Below are positions 9,832 to 22,151 of a stretch of 64,000 nt of DNA, piece by piece. Source of the stretch: Betaproteobacteria bacterium. GTDB lineage: Bacteria; Pseudomonadota; Gammaproteobacteria; Burkholderiales; CAIKXV01. Within the stretch, counting starts at the first letter, position 1. The number at the start of each line of letters is the position of its first letter. Under the pieces are notes generated by a model that was not told where the DNA came from, ran no database searches, and saw only the letters and a list, made by a program, of their open reading frames with translations. The DNA lies in assembly GCA_021298815.1 (NCBI GenBank), contig JAJTHE010000075.1:124001-188000 (forward strand), read 5' to 3'. The position numbers and the translations under genes were made by a program.

Positions 9832-10785
9832 TTGAACGTCATCATTGTTTCAGGAAATCTAGGTAGCGGAAAAACGATAGCACTGAACGGGTACCAGGTT
9901 GCAGGCCTTCTTGCGGTCCTGACGCTCGCCATTGCCATGCTGGTGACCGGTGCCCAGGCCGCCATGGGACGTTTCAGCGGCAGCGACACGATGTTCGGCG
10001 ACGCCGCCGCATTGCATGCCGACGACGGCCAGACCGTCCTGCGCGAGAGCATCGACATGATGGCGACCCGGCTGGGCGAGATGCAGGCGCGCCTGCTCCG
10101 CCTCGACACGCTGGGCGAGCGCCTCGCACGCAGCGCCGGCTTCAAGCCGCAGGAGTTCATGTTCGACCAGGCCCCCGGGCGCGGCGGTGCGGCACCGACC
10201 GTGTCCACCGGCCGCGGCGCGGCCGGCCCGGCGGTGGCGCCCGGCCCGGGGGTCGCCATCCCGCGCGAACTGTCGGTGGGCGAACTCGGCCAGAAGCTCG
10301 ACCTGCTGTCGCGCCAGGTGGATGACCGCGCGGAGCGGCTGGGCATCATCGAGTCGATCGTCAGCCTCGATTTCGCGCGCCGCACCTTCGTGCCCAGCGG
10401 CATGCCGGTGGTCGGTGGCCAGTTCTCGTCGAACTTCGGCTGGCGCATCGATCCGTTCAGCGGCCGCAACACGTTCCATGACGGCGTCGATTTCTTCGCC
10501 GAGCCGGGCACCCCGATCGTCGCCGCCGCCAGTGGGGTCGTCACGGTGGCCGAATTCCATGCGCAGTTCGGCAACATGGTCGAGATCGACCATGGCAGCG
10601 ACCTGATCACCCGCTACGCCCATGCCTCGGTGCTGCACGTGAAGGTGGGCGACGTGGTCCGGCGCGGGCACCGGATCGCCGACGTCGGTTCGACCGGCCG
10701 CTCCACCGGCCCGCACCTGCATTTCGAGGTCCGGCACCGCGGGCTGGCGCAGAACCCCAACCGGTTCCTCAAGACGACCGGCTGA
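9832..10785 (+). CDS. M23 (LytM-type) metallopeptidase, membrane anchored
   Basis: A 317-residue peptidoglycan endopeptidase or amidase activator. The proposed start is TTG at 9832, with GGAGG 8 bases upstream; this gives an N-terminus MNVIIVSGNLG-like segment followed by one membrane helix at about residues 22-42. A coiled-coil-like region spans about 70-190. The C-terminal M23 domain has zinc motif H216-D220 (FHDGVDFF) and HLHFEV with H295 and H297, so it looks catalytically intact. It lies divergent from the dciA-like gene and upstream of secA. The role in septal or lateral wall remodelling is inferred from family and location. Confidence 0.85.
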   Translation: MNVIIVSGNLGSGKTIALNGYQVAGLLAVLTLAIAMLVTGAQAAMGRFSGSDTMFGDAAALHADDGQTVLRESIDMMATRLGEMQARLLRLDTLGERLARSAGFKPQEFMFDQAPGRGGAAPTVSTGRGAAGPAVAPGPGVAIPRELSVGELGQKLDLLSRQVDDRAERLGIIESIVSLDFARRTFVPSGMPVVGGQFSSNFGWRIDPFSGRNTFHDGVDFFAEPGTPIVAAASGVVTVAEFHAQFGNMVEIDHGSDLITRYAHASVLHVKVGDVVRRGHRIADVGSTGRSTGPHLHFEVRHRGLAQNPNRFLKTTG

Positions 10786-10851
10786 TCGTCCCGGCAGGGG
10801 CTTGAAAAGCCGGCCGGGGCCGCAATCTCGACGATTCCGGTAATTGGTCCG

Positions 10852-10879
10852 CTGACATCGGGGTCGACCCGGTTAAACT
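10852..10879 (+). promoter_or_regulatory. Candidate sigma-70 promoter for secA
   Basis: CTGACA (10852-10857) and TAAACT (10874-10879) are separated by 16 bases and lie about 55 bases before the secA ATG. This is the best promoter match in the 148-base gap after the M23 peptidase gene. A secM-like arrest gene is not visible in the gap. Confidence 0.45.
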
Positions 10880-10933
10880 AGGGGGTTTTCCGGCCAGTGT
10901 GGCCGCCCTCAGCCAACCCTTCAGCAGCGACCG

Positions 10934-13702
<2,769 letters not shown>

Positions 13703-13822
13703 GGCACCGGCCTGCCGGCGGCGCCGCTGCGCCGGTCGGCCTGCGCAGGGGAACGGCCAGCGGCCGCGCGGCAGCGGCAGGGCCTTCCCGCCGCGTGCGT
13801 CCGATCCACAGGAGTTGAACCG

Positions 13823-15052
13823 ATGCCCGTCAATCTTTCACCGCCGGACCCTGCATCCCTGTCGCCCGTCGCCGGCGTCGAACTCGGCTTCGCGGAAGCC
13901 GGCATCCGCAAGGCCGGCCGGCGCGACCTGATGCTGGTGCGGCTCGCCCCCGGCACGCGGGTGGCCGGCGTGTTCACGCAGAACAGCTTCGCCGCCGCAC
14001 CGGTGCAGGTGTGCCGCGAGCACCTTGCCCTGCGCGGCGAAGTCCGGGCGCTGGTGGTCAATGCCGGCAACGCGAACTGCGGCACCGGTGCAAGCGGCCT
14101 GGCCGATGCGCGCCAGTCCTGCGACTGGGTCGCCGCCGCGATCGGCTGCAAGCCCGGCGAGGTGCTGCCGTTCTCCACCGGCGTGATCCTCGAGCCGCTG
14201 CCGATGCCGAAGATCCAGGCCGGGCTGCCAGCCTGCGTAGCGAGCCTCGCCGCGGACAACTGGGCGCAGGCTGCGTCGGCGATCATGACCACCGATACCG
14301 TGCCCAAGGGTGCGTCGACGAAGGTGTCGCTGGACGGCGTGGCGGTCACCGTGACCGGCATCGCGAAGGGCGTCGGCATGCTGCAGCCGAACATGGCGAC
14401 CATGCTGGCCTACCTCGCCACCGATGCCGCCGTCGCGGGCCCGGTGCTCGAGGCGCTGGTCAGGCGCGTCGCCGACCGGTCGTTCAACCGGGTCACGGTC
14501 GACGGCGACACCTCCACCAACGATTCGTTCGTGCTGATGGCCACCGGCCAGGCTGGCGGCGCGCCGATCGCGAGCGACGTCGATCCGCGGCTGCCGGCAC
14601 TCGAGGCGGCGTTGGTGGATGTCGCCGCGCGGCTGGCGCAGGCGATCGCGCGCGACGGCGAGGGCGCGACCAAGTTCATCACGGTCGACGTGCACGGCGG
14701 TGCCGACGAGGCCGAGGCGCTGCGCGTCGCGCGCGGCGTGGCCAACTCGCCGCTGGTCAAGACCGCGCTGTTCGCCTCCGACCCGAACCTGGGCCGGCTT
14801 CTGATGGCGATCGGCAACGCCGGCGTCGCCGGGCTGGACACCTCGCGCGTGCAGGTGAGCCTGGGCGACGTGAAGGTCATCGTGGATGGCGGCCGCGCGG
14901 CCAGCTATCGCGAGGAAGACGGCGCGCGGGTGATGAAGCCCGCCGAGATCACCATCGACATCGACCTCGGCCGCGGCAGCGCGGCCACCACGGTCTGGAC
15001 CTGCGACTTCTCCTATGACTACGTCAAGATCAACGCGGAATACCGCACCTGA
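13823..15052 (+). CDS. argJ: ArgJ, ornithine acetyltransferase / N-acetylglutamate synthase
   Basis: A 409-residue enzyme of the acetyl-recycling arginine pathway, moving the acetyl group of N-acetylornithine to glutamate. The self-cleavage site is visible in [20 protein letters not shown]: the second threonine (ATML) becomes the N-terminal nucleophile of the beta chain. The oxyanion segment TTDTVPKG and the C-terminal [17 protein letters not shown] end are typical. The ribosome-binding site AGGAG is about 7 bases before the ATG. A GC-rich 120-base gap precedes it. The 3' end overlaps the next gene by 38 bases, suggesting coupling. Confidence 0.97.
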   Translation: MPVNLSPPDPASLSPVAGVELGFAEAGIRKAGRRDLMLVRLAPGTRVAGVFTQNSFAAAPVQVCREHLALRGEVRALVVNAGNANCGTGASGLADARQSCDWVAAAIGCKPGEVLPFSTGVILEPLPMPKIQAGLPACVASLAADNWAQAASAIMTTDTVPKGASTKVSLDGVAVTVTGIAKGVGMLQPNMATMLAYLATDAAVAGPVLEALVRRVADRSFNRVTVDGDTSTNDSFVLMATGQAGGAPIASDVDPRLPALEAALVDVAARLAQAIARDGEGATKFITVDVHGGADEAEALRVARGVANSPLVKTALFASDPNLGRLLMAIGNAGVAGLDTSRVQVSLGDVKVIVDGGRAASYREEDGARVMKPAEITIDIDLGRGSAATTVWTCDFSYDYVKINAEYRT

Positions 15053-15998
15053 AAGCGCGAGGCCTGCTGCGCACGCCGTCGAACTGCCGGCTGCCGCACT
15101 GACGCGCCTGGCCGACGCGGCCGAGCGGCTGGTGGAAGGGCTGGCCCATCTTGCCCCGGCCCCGGCCCCGACCATCGACTGGAGCGCGGCGGTCGCCTTC
15201 CGCTGGCGCCGGCGCAACGGACAGGGACAGCTGCTGCCGGTCACCCACCGGCATCGCATCGACCTCGCCGACCTGCAGGGGGTCGATGCCCAGAAGAAGC
15301 TGGTCGACCAGAATACCCGCCAGTTCGTGCAGGGCACGCCCGCGAACAACGTGCTGCTCACCGGCGCGCGCGGCACCGGGAAGTCGTCGCTGGTGAAGGC
15401 GGTGCTCAACAAGTACGCGCCGAAGAAGCTGCGGCTGATCGAGGTCGACAAGCAGGACCTGCTCGACCTGCCGGAGATCGTCGATGCGATCAGTGCCCGG
15501 CCCGAGCGCTTCATCCTGTACTGCGACGACCTGTCGTTCGAAGCCGACGAGCCGGGCTACAAGGCGCTGAAGACCGTGCTCGACGGTTCCATCTCGGCGG
15601 CTTCGGAGAACGTGCTCGTCTATGCGACCTCCAACCGGCGCCACCTGATGCCGGAGTACATGAACGAGAACCTCGAGTACAGGCACGTGGGCGAGGAGAT
15701 CCATCCCGGGGAGACTTCGGAGGAAAAGATCTCGCTGTCCGAGCGCTTCGGCCTGTGGGTCTCGTTCTGGCCGTTCACCCAGGACGAGTACCTGGCGATC
15801 GTCGACCACTGGCTGGCGCATTTCGGCGTGAAGGACATCGGCTCGCCGCAGGTGCGCGAAGCGGCGCTGCAATGGGCGCTCGGGCGCAGCTCGCGCAGCG
15901 GACGCATCGCCTGGCATTTCGCGCGCGACTGGGCGGGCCGCCAGCAGTTGGCAGGACAGCCGAAGCCGGGCGGGCAGCAGAAGCGGCCGCGCGGCTGA
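15015..15998 (+). CDS. DUF815-family ATP-binding protein
   Basis: A 327-residue P-loop ATPase. The Walker A motif GARGTGKS is at residues 117-124 and a Walker B-like LYCDDLSFE follows near 169-176. The [13 protein letters not shown] sensor-1 segment and the conserved [19 protein letters not shown] block are the DUF815 signature. The first 50 residues are Ala/Pro rich and probably flexible. The biological role of this family is not established. The position between argJ and the Nudix hydrolase is conserved in betaproteobacteria. The start at 15015 overlaps argJ, but a later in-frame start cannot be excluded. Confidence 0.88.
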   Translation: MTTSRSTRNTAPESARPAAHAVELPAAALTRLADAAERLVEGLAHLAPAPAPTIDWSAAVAFRWRRRNGQGQLLPVTHRHRIDLADLQGVDAQKKLVDQNTRQFVQGTPANNVLLTGARGTGKSSLVKAVLNKYAPKKLRLIEVDKQDLLDLPEIVDAISARPERFILYCDDLSFEADEPGYKALKTVLDGSISAASENVLVYATSNRRHLMPEYMNENLEYRHVGEEIHPGETSEEKISLSERFGLWVSFWPFTQDEYLAIVDHWLAHFGVKDIGSPQVREAALQWALGRSSRSGRIAWHFARDWAGRQQLAGQPKPGGQQKRPRG

Positions 15999-16000
15999 GC

Positions 16001-17032
16001 ATGGCCGGGACGCACGACGCGGCAGGCCCGGCCGCCGCACCTGTGCTGCAGGTGGTGGCCGGTATCCTCGAGCGCGCCGATGGCCGGGTGCTGATCACCC
16101 AGCGGCCGGAAGGAAAGGTCTATGCGGGCTACTGGGAGTTCCCCGGTGGCAAGGTCGAGGCGGGCGAAACCGCGTTCGAGGCCATCGCACGCGAACTGCG
16201 CGAGGAACTGTCTATCGAGGTCGAGGTCGCCCACCCCTGGCTGCGCCGCCGCTTCGTCTATCCGCATGCGACGGTGGAGCTGCGCTTCCTGCGCATCCCG
16301 AAATGGCGCGGCGACGTGCGGGGCAACGAAGGCCAGGCCTTCAGCTGGGAATCTGCCGAGGCGCCGGCGGTCGCGCCGATGCTGCCTGCGAACGGACCGA
16401 TCCTGGCCGCGCTGCGGCTGCCGTTCGAATACGCACTGACCCAGGCGATGGACACCGGCATCGACGCGCAACTGGCGGCGCTCGATGTCGCGCTGGCCAA
16501 CGGCCTGCGCCTGCTGCAGGTACGCGAACCCGGCATGGCGCGCGACGCGCTGGCCGCCTTCGCACGCGAGGCGATCGCGCGCGCGCATCGTGCCGGCGCG
16601 CGCGTGCTGGTCAATGGCGACATCGAGCTGGCGCAGGCGCTGGGCGCCGATGGCGTGCACCTGCGCGCGGCGCAGCTCGCGACCCTGGCCGCGCGGCCGG
16701 CGCTGCCGCTGGTCGGCGCGTCATGCCATGACGCGACCGAGCTGGCGCGGGCCGACGCGCTGGGCTGCAACTTCGCGGTGCTCGGCCCGGTTGCCGCGAC
16801 CCTCACCCATCCCGGTTCGCCGCCGCTCGGATGGCTGGCGTTCGCGGCGCTGGTGTCTGCGTCGACGATGCCGGTGTACGCCCTGGGCGGGATGACACCG
16901 CAGGACCTGGAAGCGGCGCGCCGCCATGGTGCGCAGGGCGTCGCCTTCCAGCGCGGCGCCTGGACCTTGCAGGGCAGGGCGGACCCGGTGCGACCGGCGG
17001 CCGCCCCCGGCCTCAGTTCCCCGCGCGGCTGA
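16001..17032 (+). CDS. Nudix hydrolase fused to a thiamine-phosphate-synthase-like domain
   Basis: A 343-residue two-domain protein. Residues about 10-150 form a MutT-type Nudix domain with the box G-x5-E-x5-[UA]xREx2EE visible as GGKVEAGETAFEAIARELREEL, expected to hydrolyse 8-oxo-dGTP or similar nucleotides. Residues about 160-330 form a ThiE-like TIM barrel (LRLLQVREP, DGVHL, ALGGMTPQDLEAARRHGAQGVA). This architecture is known in beta- and gammaproteobacteria. The pyrophosphate-binding residues of true ThiE are only partly recognisable, so activity of the second domain is uncertain. The start is 2 bases after the DUF815 stop; the 3' end overlaps the opposing phosphoesterase gene by 20 bases. 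Confidence 0.9.
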   Translation: MAGTHDAAGPAAAPVLQVVAGILERADGRVLITQRPEGKVYAGYWEFPGGKVEAGETAFEAIARELREELSIEVEVAHPWLRRRFVYPHATVELRFLRIPKWRGDVRGNEGQAFSWESAEAPAVAPMLPANGPILAALRLPFEYALTQAMDTGIDAQLAALDVALANGLRLLQVREPGMARDALAAFAREAIARAHRAGARVLVNGDIELAQALGADGVHLRAAQLATLAARPALPLVGASCHDATELARADALGCNFAVLGPVAATLTHPGSPPLGWLAFAALVSASTMPVYALGGMTPQDLEAARRHGAQGVAFQRGAWTLQGRADPVRPAAAPGLSSPRG

Positions 17033-19112
17033 CCAGCTTGAGCAGTGCCGGGCCCTGCAGCGGTCCGGCGGCATCCGGCATCGCCACCGTGCCGCTGCCC
17101 AGGTCGATCACGCAGGCGGCGCGCGCCGTGCCCGCCAGCGCCGGCGGCAGGTGCCCGGCCAGCGCGGCGAGCGGCGTCGACGCGGCCGGCGGCAGGCACA
17201 GCAGCCAGCGCGCCGTGGCCGCCTGCAGGCACAGCCAGCGCCCGTGCTCGTCTTCGACGACGGCCGCCGCCGTGGCATCGACCCCGGGTTCGACGGCCTT
17301 CAGGCCCGCGGCCTCGCTGGCGAACGCCGCATGCAGGTGGCGTATCACGCGTCCGGCCAGGCGCGGGTCGAAGCGGCGGTCGACGAAGCCGCCGTGCGGG
17401 AAGTAGCCGCGGTCGACATCGACGAAGGTGTCGAAGAACAGCTCGGTGCCGGCGCCGGCCAGCGCGCAGAACATCGCCTCCGCGACGCGGTTGGCGTTGG
17501 CCCGTTCGTCGAACAGCGGCGTCGCCGGATCGTCCCCGGCCAGCCGCACATGCGGCACGATCGCGGTACCGAGCGAGGCTGCGAGCCGCCGCGCCTGTGC
17601 CAGGCCGTCCCCCGGCGCCTGGCCGCGCGGGATGCGCATCACGTAACCGTCGACCGCCGCGCGCGCGCCCTCCAGCGCGAGCAGCGCCTGCATCTGCTCG
17701 ACCTCGGCGGCGACGAAGCCATGGTTGATGAAGTGGTTGAACGTGCTGCCGTCGTACTTGGCGTCTTCATGCAGTCGCAGCTTGGACAGCAGCACGCGCA
17801 GGCCGAGGTCGGCGCGCAGGCGTGCGAGCCTCGGCAATGCAGCCTGGGCATCGCGCCAGGGCAGTACCACCTCGAGCGTCTCGACCAGCCCGCGGTGCTC
17901 GTGCAGCGCGGCCGTCGCCGCGCCGCCCGGCACGCCGAACACGTACGCGGTGAACCGGTGGCCGAGCCGGCACAGCAGCGACATCCGGGTGCGTACCTGC
18001 GCATCGAGCAGGTCCTGCAGCGGCACGCGCAGCCGGCGCACGCCGGCCTCCCACAATGCGACCAGCGGATAGTCGTTGCGCGTGCGCTTGCGTTCGAACT
18101 CCTGCACGCCACCGGTGGCCGTGATGTCCATCCACTCGACCCAGGGATGGCGCAGGTCGACGCCGGCGGGCGAATGCGGGTTGGTGCGGCTGTGCACCGG
18201 CGGCAGCGCGGGGGCAGCCGGGGCAGCGGTGTCCAGGCGGCCATCGGTGCGCATGAAGTGCGCGACATGGCCGTTCGCATGCACGTCCACCAGGTACCAG
18301 CCGAGCTTCGGCGACTCGTCCCGGCCGTGTTCCGGGCCGCCGGGCGGCAGCTTGAACAGCTCGGTGTAGTCCTGGCGCACGAACGCGGTCGACGGCAGGA
18401 TGTAGCACTCGGTGCCTTCGAAGATGTCGTACCACTGGTGGTGCACATGGCCGGCGAACAGCGCCTCCGGCCGGTAGCGCTGCAGCAGGTCGAGCAGCCA
18501 GCTGCGGCCGGGCTCGTCGATGTTGTCGTAGGTGCTCGCCTCGTGCCGGTCGCAGACGAACGGTGGGTAGTGGGTGAAGAAGAACGTGCGCTTGCCGCGG
18601 TTGAGCGCGAAGTCCTCCTCCAGCCAGGCACGCTGCTCGGCCTCGGCCGGCAGACCGGAGTTGATCACCTGCGCATCGATCACGATGAAGTGGCAGCCGG
18701 CCGCGTCGAAGGAGTGGAAGTCGGGGCCGAACAGGCGCCGGTAGTTGTCGACGGCGGCCTGGGTCACGGTGCCCGCGGGCATCCAGTCGACCGCCTTGTC
18801 GCCGACATCGTGGTTGCCGGCGGCGAGGTAGAGCGGCGCGCGCAGGGTCGATGCGATCTCGCGGAAGCGCTCGCAGGCCGGCTCGAAGCTGGGCAGCTCC
18901 GGCACCGGGTGGACCAGGTCGCCGACATGCACGACCAGCAGCGGGTCGTGGCGGTCGATGTCCGCGATCGCCGAGCTGCCACGTTCGTTGGCGAGCGCAT
19001 TGGTGGCGAACGGCGAGGAGGTCCGGCCATCGTGCGGGTTCACATGGGTGTCTGCGATCACCGCAAACCGGAACAGCAGCGGGCCGAAGCCTTCGCCCGT
19101 GAGTGCATGCAT
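17013..19112 (-). CDS. Calcineurin-like metallophosphoesterase with a long uncharacterised C-terminal domain
   Basis: A 699-residue protein. Residues about 12-290 carry the full metallophosphoesterase motif set: D21-T-H23, GD at 64-65, GNHD at 99-102, FTHYPP near 179, and GHVH at 221-224. The remaining 400 residues have no motif I can name, but alternating helix and strand (VEMFC-like, TELFFDTFVDVDRGYFPHGG) suggest a barrel-like or glycoside-hydrolase-like fold. No signal peptide is evident, so it is probably cytoplasmic. The start at 19112 has AGGAG 8 bases upstream and begins just before the first motif. It opposes the Nudix gene and diverges from the aconitase gene. The substrate is unknown; the family hydrolyses phosphomonoesters, phosphodiesters or nucleotides. 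Confidence 0.82.
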   Translation of the reverse strand: MHALTGEGFGPLLFRFAVIADTHVNPHDGRTSSPFATNALANERGSSAIADIDRHDPLLVVHVGDLVHPVPELPSFEPACERFREIASTLRAPLYLAAGNHDVGDKAVDWMPAGTVTQAAVDNYRRLFGPDFHSFDAAGCHFIVIDAQVINSGLPAEAEQRAWLEEDFALNRGKRTFFFTHYPPFVCDRHEASTYDNIDEPGRSWLLDLLQRYRPEALFAGHVHHQWYDIFEGTECYILPSTAFVRQDYTELFKLPPGGPEHGRDESPKLGWYLVDVHANGHVAHFMRTDGRLDTAAPAAPALPPVHSRTNPHSPAGVDLRHPWVEWMDITATGGVQEFERKRTRNDYPLVALWEAGVRRLRVPLQDLLDAQVRTRMSLLCRLGHRFTAYVFGVPGGAATAALHEHRGLVETLEVVLPWRDAQAALPRLARLRADLGLRVLLSKLRLHEDAKYDGSTFNHFINHGFVAAEVEQMQALLALEGARAAVDGYVMRIPRGQAPGDGLAQARRLAASLGTAIVPHVRLAGDDPATPLFDERANANRVAEAMFCALAGAGTELFFDTFVDVDRGYFPHGGFVDRRFDPRLAGRVIRHLHAAFASEAAGLKAVEPGVDATAAAVVEDEHGRWLCLQAATARWLLCLPPAASTPLAALAGHLPPALAGTARAACVIDLGSGTVAMPDAAGPLQGPALLKLVSRAGN

Positions 19113-19353
19113 GTCGGCGCTCCTGCGCTTGCCTGGATGGCGGACTGTATAGCGTGACGCGCCGGGCGCGGCAACCGACGGCGCGTGCCGGCCGTGCCGG
19201 GCGTGCGGTCGTCCGCCGGATCGGCATCGAAGGCACAATCCGGACACGTGCGGCCACCGTCGACCACGTCCAGCCACGCCGAACCACTTTCAACCACCTC
19301 CAGCCGACACGGAGCACACCCTGAGCCCCGCCGCCCCGTCCTCCCCGCTGCCC
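19113..19353. promoter_or_regulatory. Divergent intergenic region with ACCAC(G/C)TCCAGCC repeats
   Basis: This 241-base gap separates the divergently transcribed phosphoesterase and aconitase genes, so it should hold both promoters. Two 13-base near-identical copies (ACCACNTCCAGCC) lie at 19263-19275 and 19293-19305, exactly 30 bases apart, with further CCAC units between them. The spacing of about three helical turns could fit a regulator binding one DNA face. No convincing -35/-10 pair was found. Confidence 0.35.
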
Positions 19354-22074
19354 GTGCAGCCCGATGCCGCGCTCCTCTCCACGTTCGACGTGGGCGGACG
19401 CCTGCACCGGCGCATCGACCTCGCGCGCCTGCTGCCGGCGGCGGCGCTCGATCGGCTGCCGCGCACGCTGCGCCTGCTGTTCGAGAACGCGGCGCTGCAC
19501 GCGCCCGACCGCCTGGCCGCGGTGGTCGGGCCCGACGGCGCGATCGACCGCAGCCGCGAGCTCGACTTCTTCCCGTCGCGGGTTCTGATGCACGACACCA
19601 CCTGCCTGCCGGCGCTGGCGGACTTCGCGGCGATGCGCGATGCGGTGGCGGCGCTCGGTGGCGATCCATCGCGGGTGAACCCGGTGATCCCGGTGGACCT
19701 GGTGATCGACCATTCGGTGACCGTCGAGCACCACGGCAGCGCGGATGCGGCCAGGCTCAACCTCGAGGTCGACTTCAGGCGCAATGCCGAACGCTACTGC
19801 TTCGTGAAATGGGCGCAGCAGAGCCTGCACAACTTCCGCGTGATGCCGCCGGGCAGCGGCATCCTGCACCAGATCAACCTCGAGTTCCTGGCCGAGGTGG
19901 TGAAGGTGTCGGCGCTGCCCGGGAATGACCCGCCGCTCGCCTGGCCGGACACGCTGGTCGGCACCGACAGCCATACGCCGATGGTCAACGCACTGGGCGT
20001 GCTGGCCTGGGGCGTCGGCGGCGTCGAGGGCCAGGCCGCGATGCTCGGCGAGCCGCTGGCGATGCAGGTGCCGAAGGTCGTCGGCGTGCGCCTGGAAGGC
20101 AGGCTGGCGCCCGGCGTCACCGCCACCGACCTCGCGTTGCATGTCACCGCGATGCTGCGTGCGTATGGGGTCATCGGCTGCTTCGTCGAGTTCTGCGGAC
20201 CCGGCGTCGGCGCGCTGTCGGTCGCCGATCGCGCGACAGTGGCGAACATGGCGCCGGAGTATGGGGCCACCTGTTCGTTCTTCCCGATCGACCGGGCTAC
20301 GCTCGACTACCTGCGCGCGAGCGGCCGTGGCGAGGCGCGCGTGGCGCTGGTCGAGGCCCATGCGCGGGCCCAGGGTACCTGGCTCGAGGCCGGCGATGCA
20401 GACCCGCGCTTCGACGAATCGATCGTGCTCGACCTGTCCACGCTGGCGCCGATCGTGGCCGGTCCGCGCTATCCGCACGAACGCAAGCCGCTGGGATCGG
20501 TGCGCGTCGACTTCCTCCAGGCGCTGCCCGCCCTCGCGCCGGCGCCGCGCAGCGCAGCGAGCCCGCCGCTGCCCGAGGCCGGCCGGCCGCGCGCCTTCCT
20601 GCCGGTCGATGGCGGGCCGCCGTTGCGCGACGGCGCGGTGGTGCTCGCCGCGATCACCAGCTGCACCAATACCTCCAACCCGGCCCTGCTGGTCGGTGCC
20701 GGGCTGCTGGCACGCAATGCGCGTCGGCGCGGGCTGGGGCGCAAGCCCTGGGTCAAGGCCTCGCTGTCCCCCGGGTCCCGCGTGGTCGCGGGCTACCTGT
20801 CCGCGTCCGGGCTGCAGGACGACCTCGATGCGCTCGGCTTCAACGTCGCCGGGCTGGGCTGCATGACCTGCATCGGCAACTCGGGGCAGCTCGAGCCCGC
20901 GGTAGTCGAGGCCGTCGAGCGGCAGGGGTTGTGCGCGATCGGCGTGCTCTCCGGCAACCGCAATTTCGACAGCCGGGTGAACGGGCACCTCGCCGGCGCG
21001 TATCTCGCATCGCCGCCGCTGGTGGTGGCCTATGCGATCGCAGGCACCGTCGACATCGACCTCGTGCACGACCCGCTGGGCGAGGATGCCGAGGGCAGGC
21101 CGGTGCGGCTGGCCGATCTCTGGCCTCCGGACGAAGAGATCCGCGGCGTGGTCGAGCGCCACCTGTCGCCGGCGCTGTTCGCGGCGGCCTATCGCGGCAT
21201 CACCGACGGCCCGCCAGCCTGGCAGGCGATCGACGCGCCGGGCAGCACCTGCTTCGCCTGGGAAGCGGCCTCGGACTACATCCGCCGCCCGCCCTATTTC
21301 GACGGCCTGCGGGCCGGGCCGCCCGGGCTGCGGCCGGTGCGCGACGCGCGCCTGCTGCTCAAGCTCGGCGACGACATCACCACCGACCATATCTCGCCGG
21401 CCGGCACCATCCCGGCCGCGAGCGTGGCCGGCCGCTACCTGCTGGCGCGCGGGACTGCGGAACGCGACCTCAACCAGTATTCCACCCGGCGCAGCAACCA
21501 CGAGGTGCTGCTGCGCGGCGCGTTCAGCAACCGCCGGTTGCGCAACGAGGTGCTGTCGGCCGAGACGACCCCGGCCGGCGGACATGCGTTCGACCTCACC
21601 GGCTCGCGGGTGCTGCCGGTGTACGAGGCCTCGGCGGCGTTCCGCGAGGCAGGGGTGCCGCTGGTGATCCTTGCCGGGCGCAACTACGGTGCCGGTTCCA
21701 GCCGCGACTGGGCCGCCAAGGCGCCGGCGCTGCTCGGCGTGCGCATCGTGGTCGCGGAAAGCTTCGAGCGGATCCATCGCAGCAACCTGCTCGCGCTGGG
21801 CGTGCTGCCCCTGCTCTACGACCCCGGCCGCACGCGGCACGACCTGTGCCGTGACGGCCGGGAGACGTTCTCCTTCGAGGGCCTGGACACGCTCGCCGTC
21901 GGCCGCAACCGGGTGGATCTGGAAGTGATCCGCCCGGGCGGCGGCCGTTCGACGCATGTGCTCTGGTGCGTGCTCGAATCCTCGCGCGAGCTGGGCTGGC
22001 TGCAGCACGGCGGCGTGCTGCCGCGGATGGTGCGCCGCTTCGCAGGGGGCTCCGCGCCCGGATCGGCATCCTGA
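19354..22074 (+). CDS. AcnA-type aconitate hydratase (divergent member)
   Basis: A 906-residue protein, the size of AcnA/IRP-type aconitases. The [4Fe-4S] cluster cysteines are C437 (AAITSCTNTSNP), C503 and C506 (GCMTCIGNSG). The substrate motifs GTDSHTPMVN, DSRVN and, in the swivel domain, ILAGRNYGAGSSRDWA are present, so citrate/isocitrate or a related hydroxy-tricarboxylate is a plausible substrate. Several blocks deviate from housekeeping AcnA (GGVEGQAAML rather than GGIEAEAAML), so this may be a paralogue. The start is a GTG at 19354; a CTG-led extension to 19321 is open. A Bug tricarboxylate-type receptor follows, supporting a link with uptake and breakdown of a carboxylate. Confidence 0.85.
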   Translation: MQPDAALLSTFDVGGRLHRRIDLARLLPAAALDRLPRTLRLLFENAALHAPDRLAAVVGPDGAIDRSRELDFFPSRVLMHDTTCLPALADFAAMRDAVAALGGDPSRVNPVIPVDLVIDHSVTVEHHGSADAARLNLEVDFRRNAERYCFVKWAQQSLHNFRVMPPGSGILHQINLEFLAEVVKVSALPGNDPPLAWPDTLVGTDSHTPMVNALGVLAWGVGGVEGQAAMLGEPLAMQVPKVVGVRLEGRLAPGVTATDLALHVTAMLRAYGVIGCFVEFCGPGVGALSVADRATVANMAPEYGATCSFFPIDRATLDYLRASGRGEARVALVEAHARAQGTWLEAGDADPRFDESIVLDLSTLAPIVAGPRYPHERKPLGSVRVDFLQALPALAPAPRSAASPPLPEAGRPRAFLPVDGGPPLRDGAVVLAAITSCTNTSNPALLVGAGLLARNARRRGLGRKPWVKASLSPGSRVVAGYLSASGLQDDLDALGFNVAGLGCMTCIGNSGQLEPAVVEAVERQGLCAIGVLSGNRNFDSRVNGHLAGAYLASPPLVVAYAIAGTVDIDLVHDPLGEDAEGRPVRLADLWPPDEEIRGVVERHLSPALFAAAYRGITDGPPAWQAIDAPGSTCFAWEAASDYIRRPPYFDGLRAGPPGLRPVRDARLLLKLGDDITTDHISPAGTIPAASVAGRYLLARGTAERDLNQYSTRRSNHEVLLRGAFSNRRLRNEVLSAETTPAGGHAFDLTGSRVLPVYEASAAFREAGVPLVILAGRNYGAGSSRDWAAKAPALLGVRIVVAESFERIHRSNLLALGVLPLLYDPGRTRHDLCRDGRETFSFEGLDTLAVGRNRVDLEVIRPGGGRSTHVLWCVLESSRELGWLQHGGVLPRMVRRFAGGSAPGSAS

Positions 22075-22151
22075 CCCTGTGCCCGGGATCCTGCGTCCGC
22101 CCGGGGCTGCGGTAGGATGCCGATACAGCAACAGCGACAGCCGGAGGATGG

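Noticed and set aside
9853-9876. GNLGSGKT at the N-terminus of the M23 peptidase looks like a Walker A P-loop.
   Set aside because: It is followed directly by a membrane helix and an M23 domain; no ATPase fold or Walker B follows. Coincidental match.
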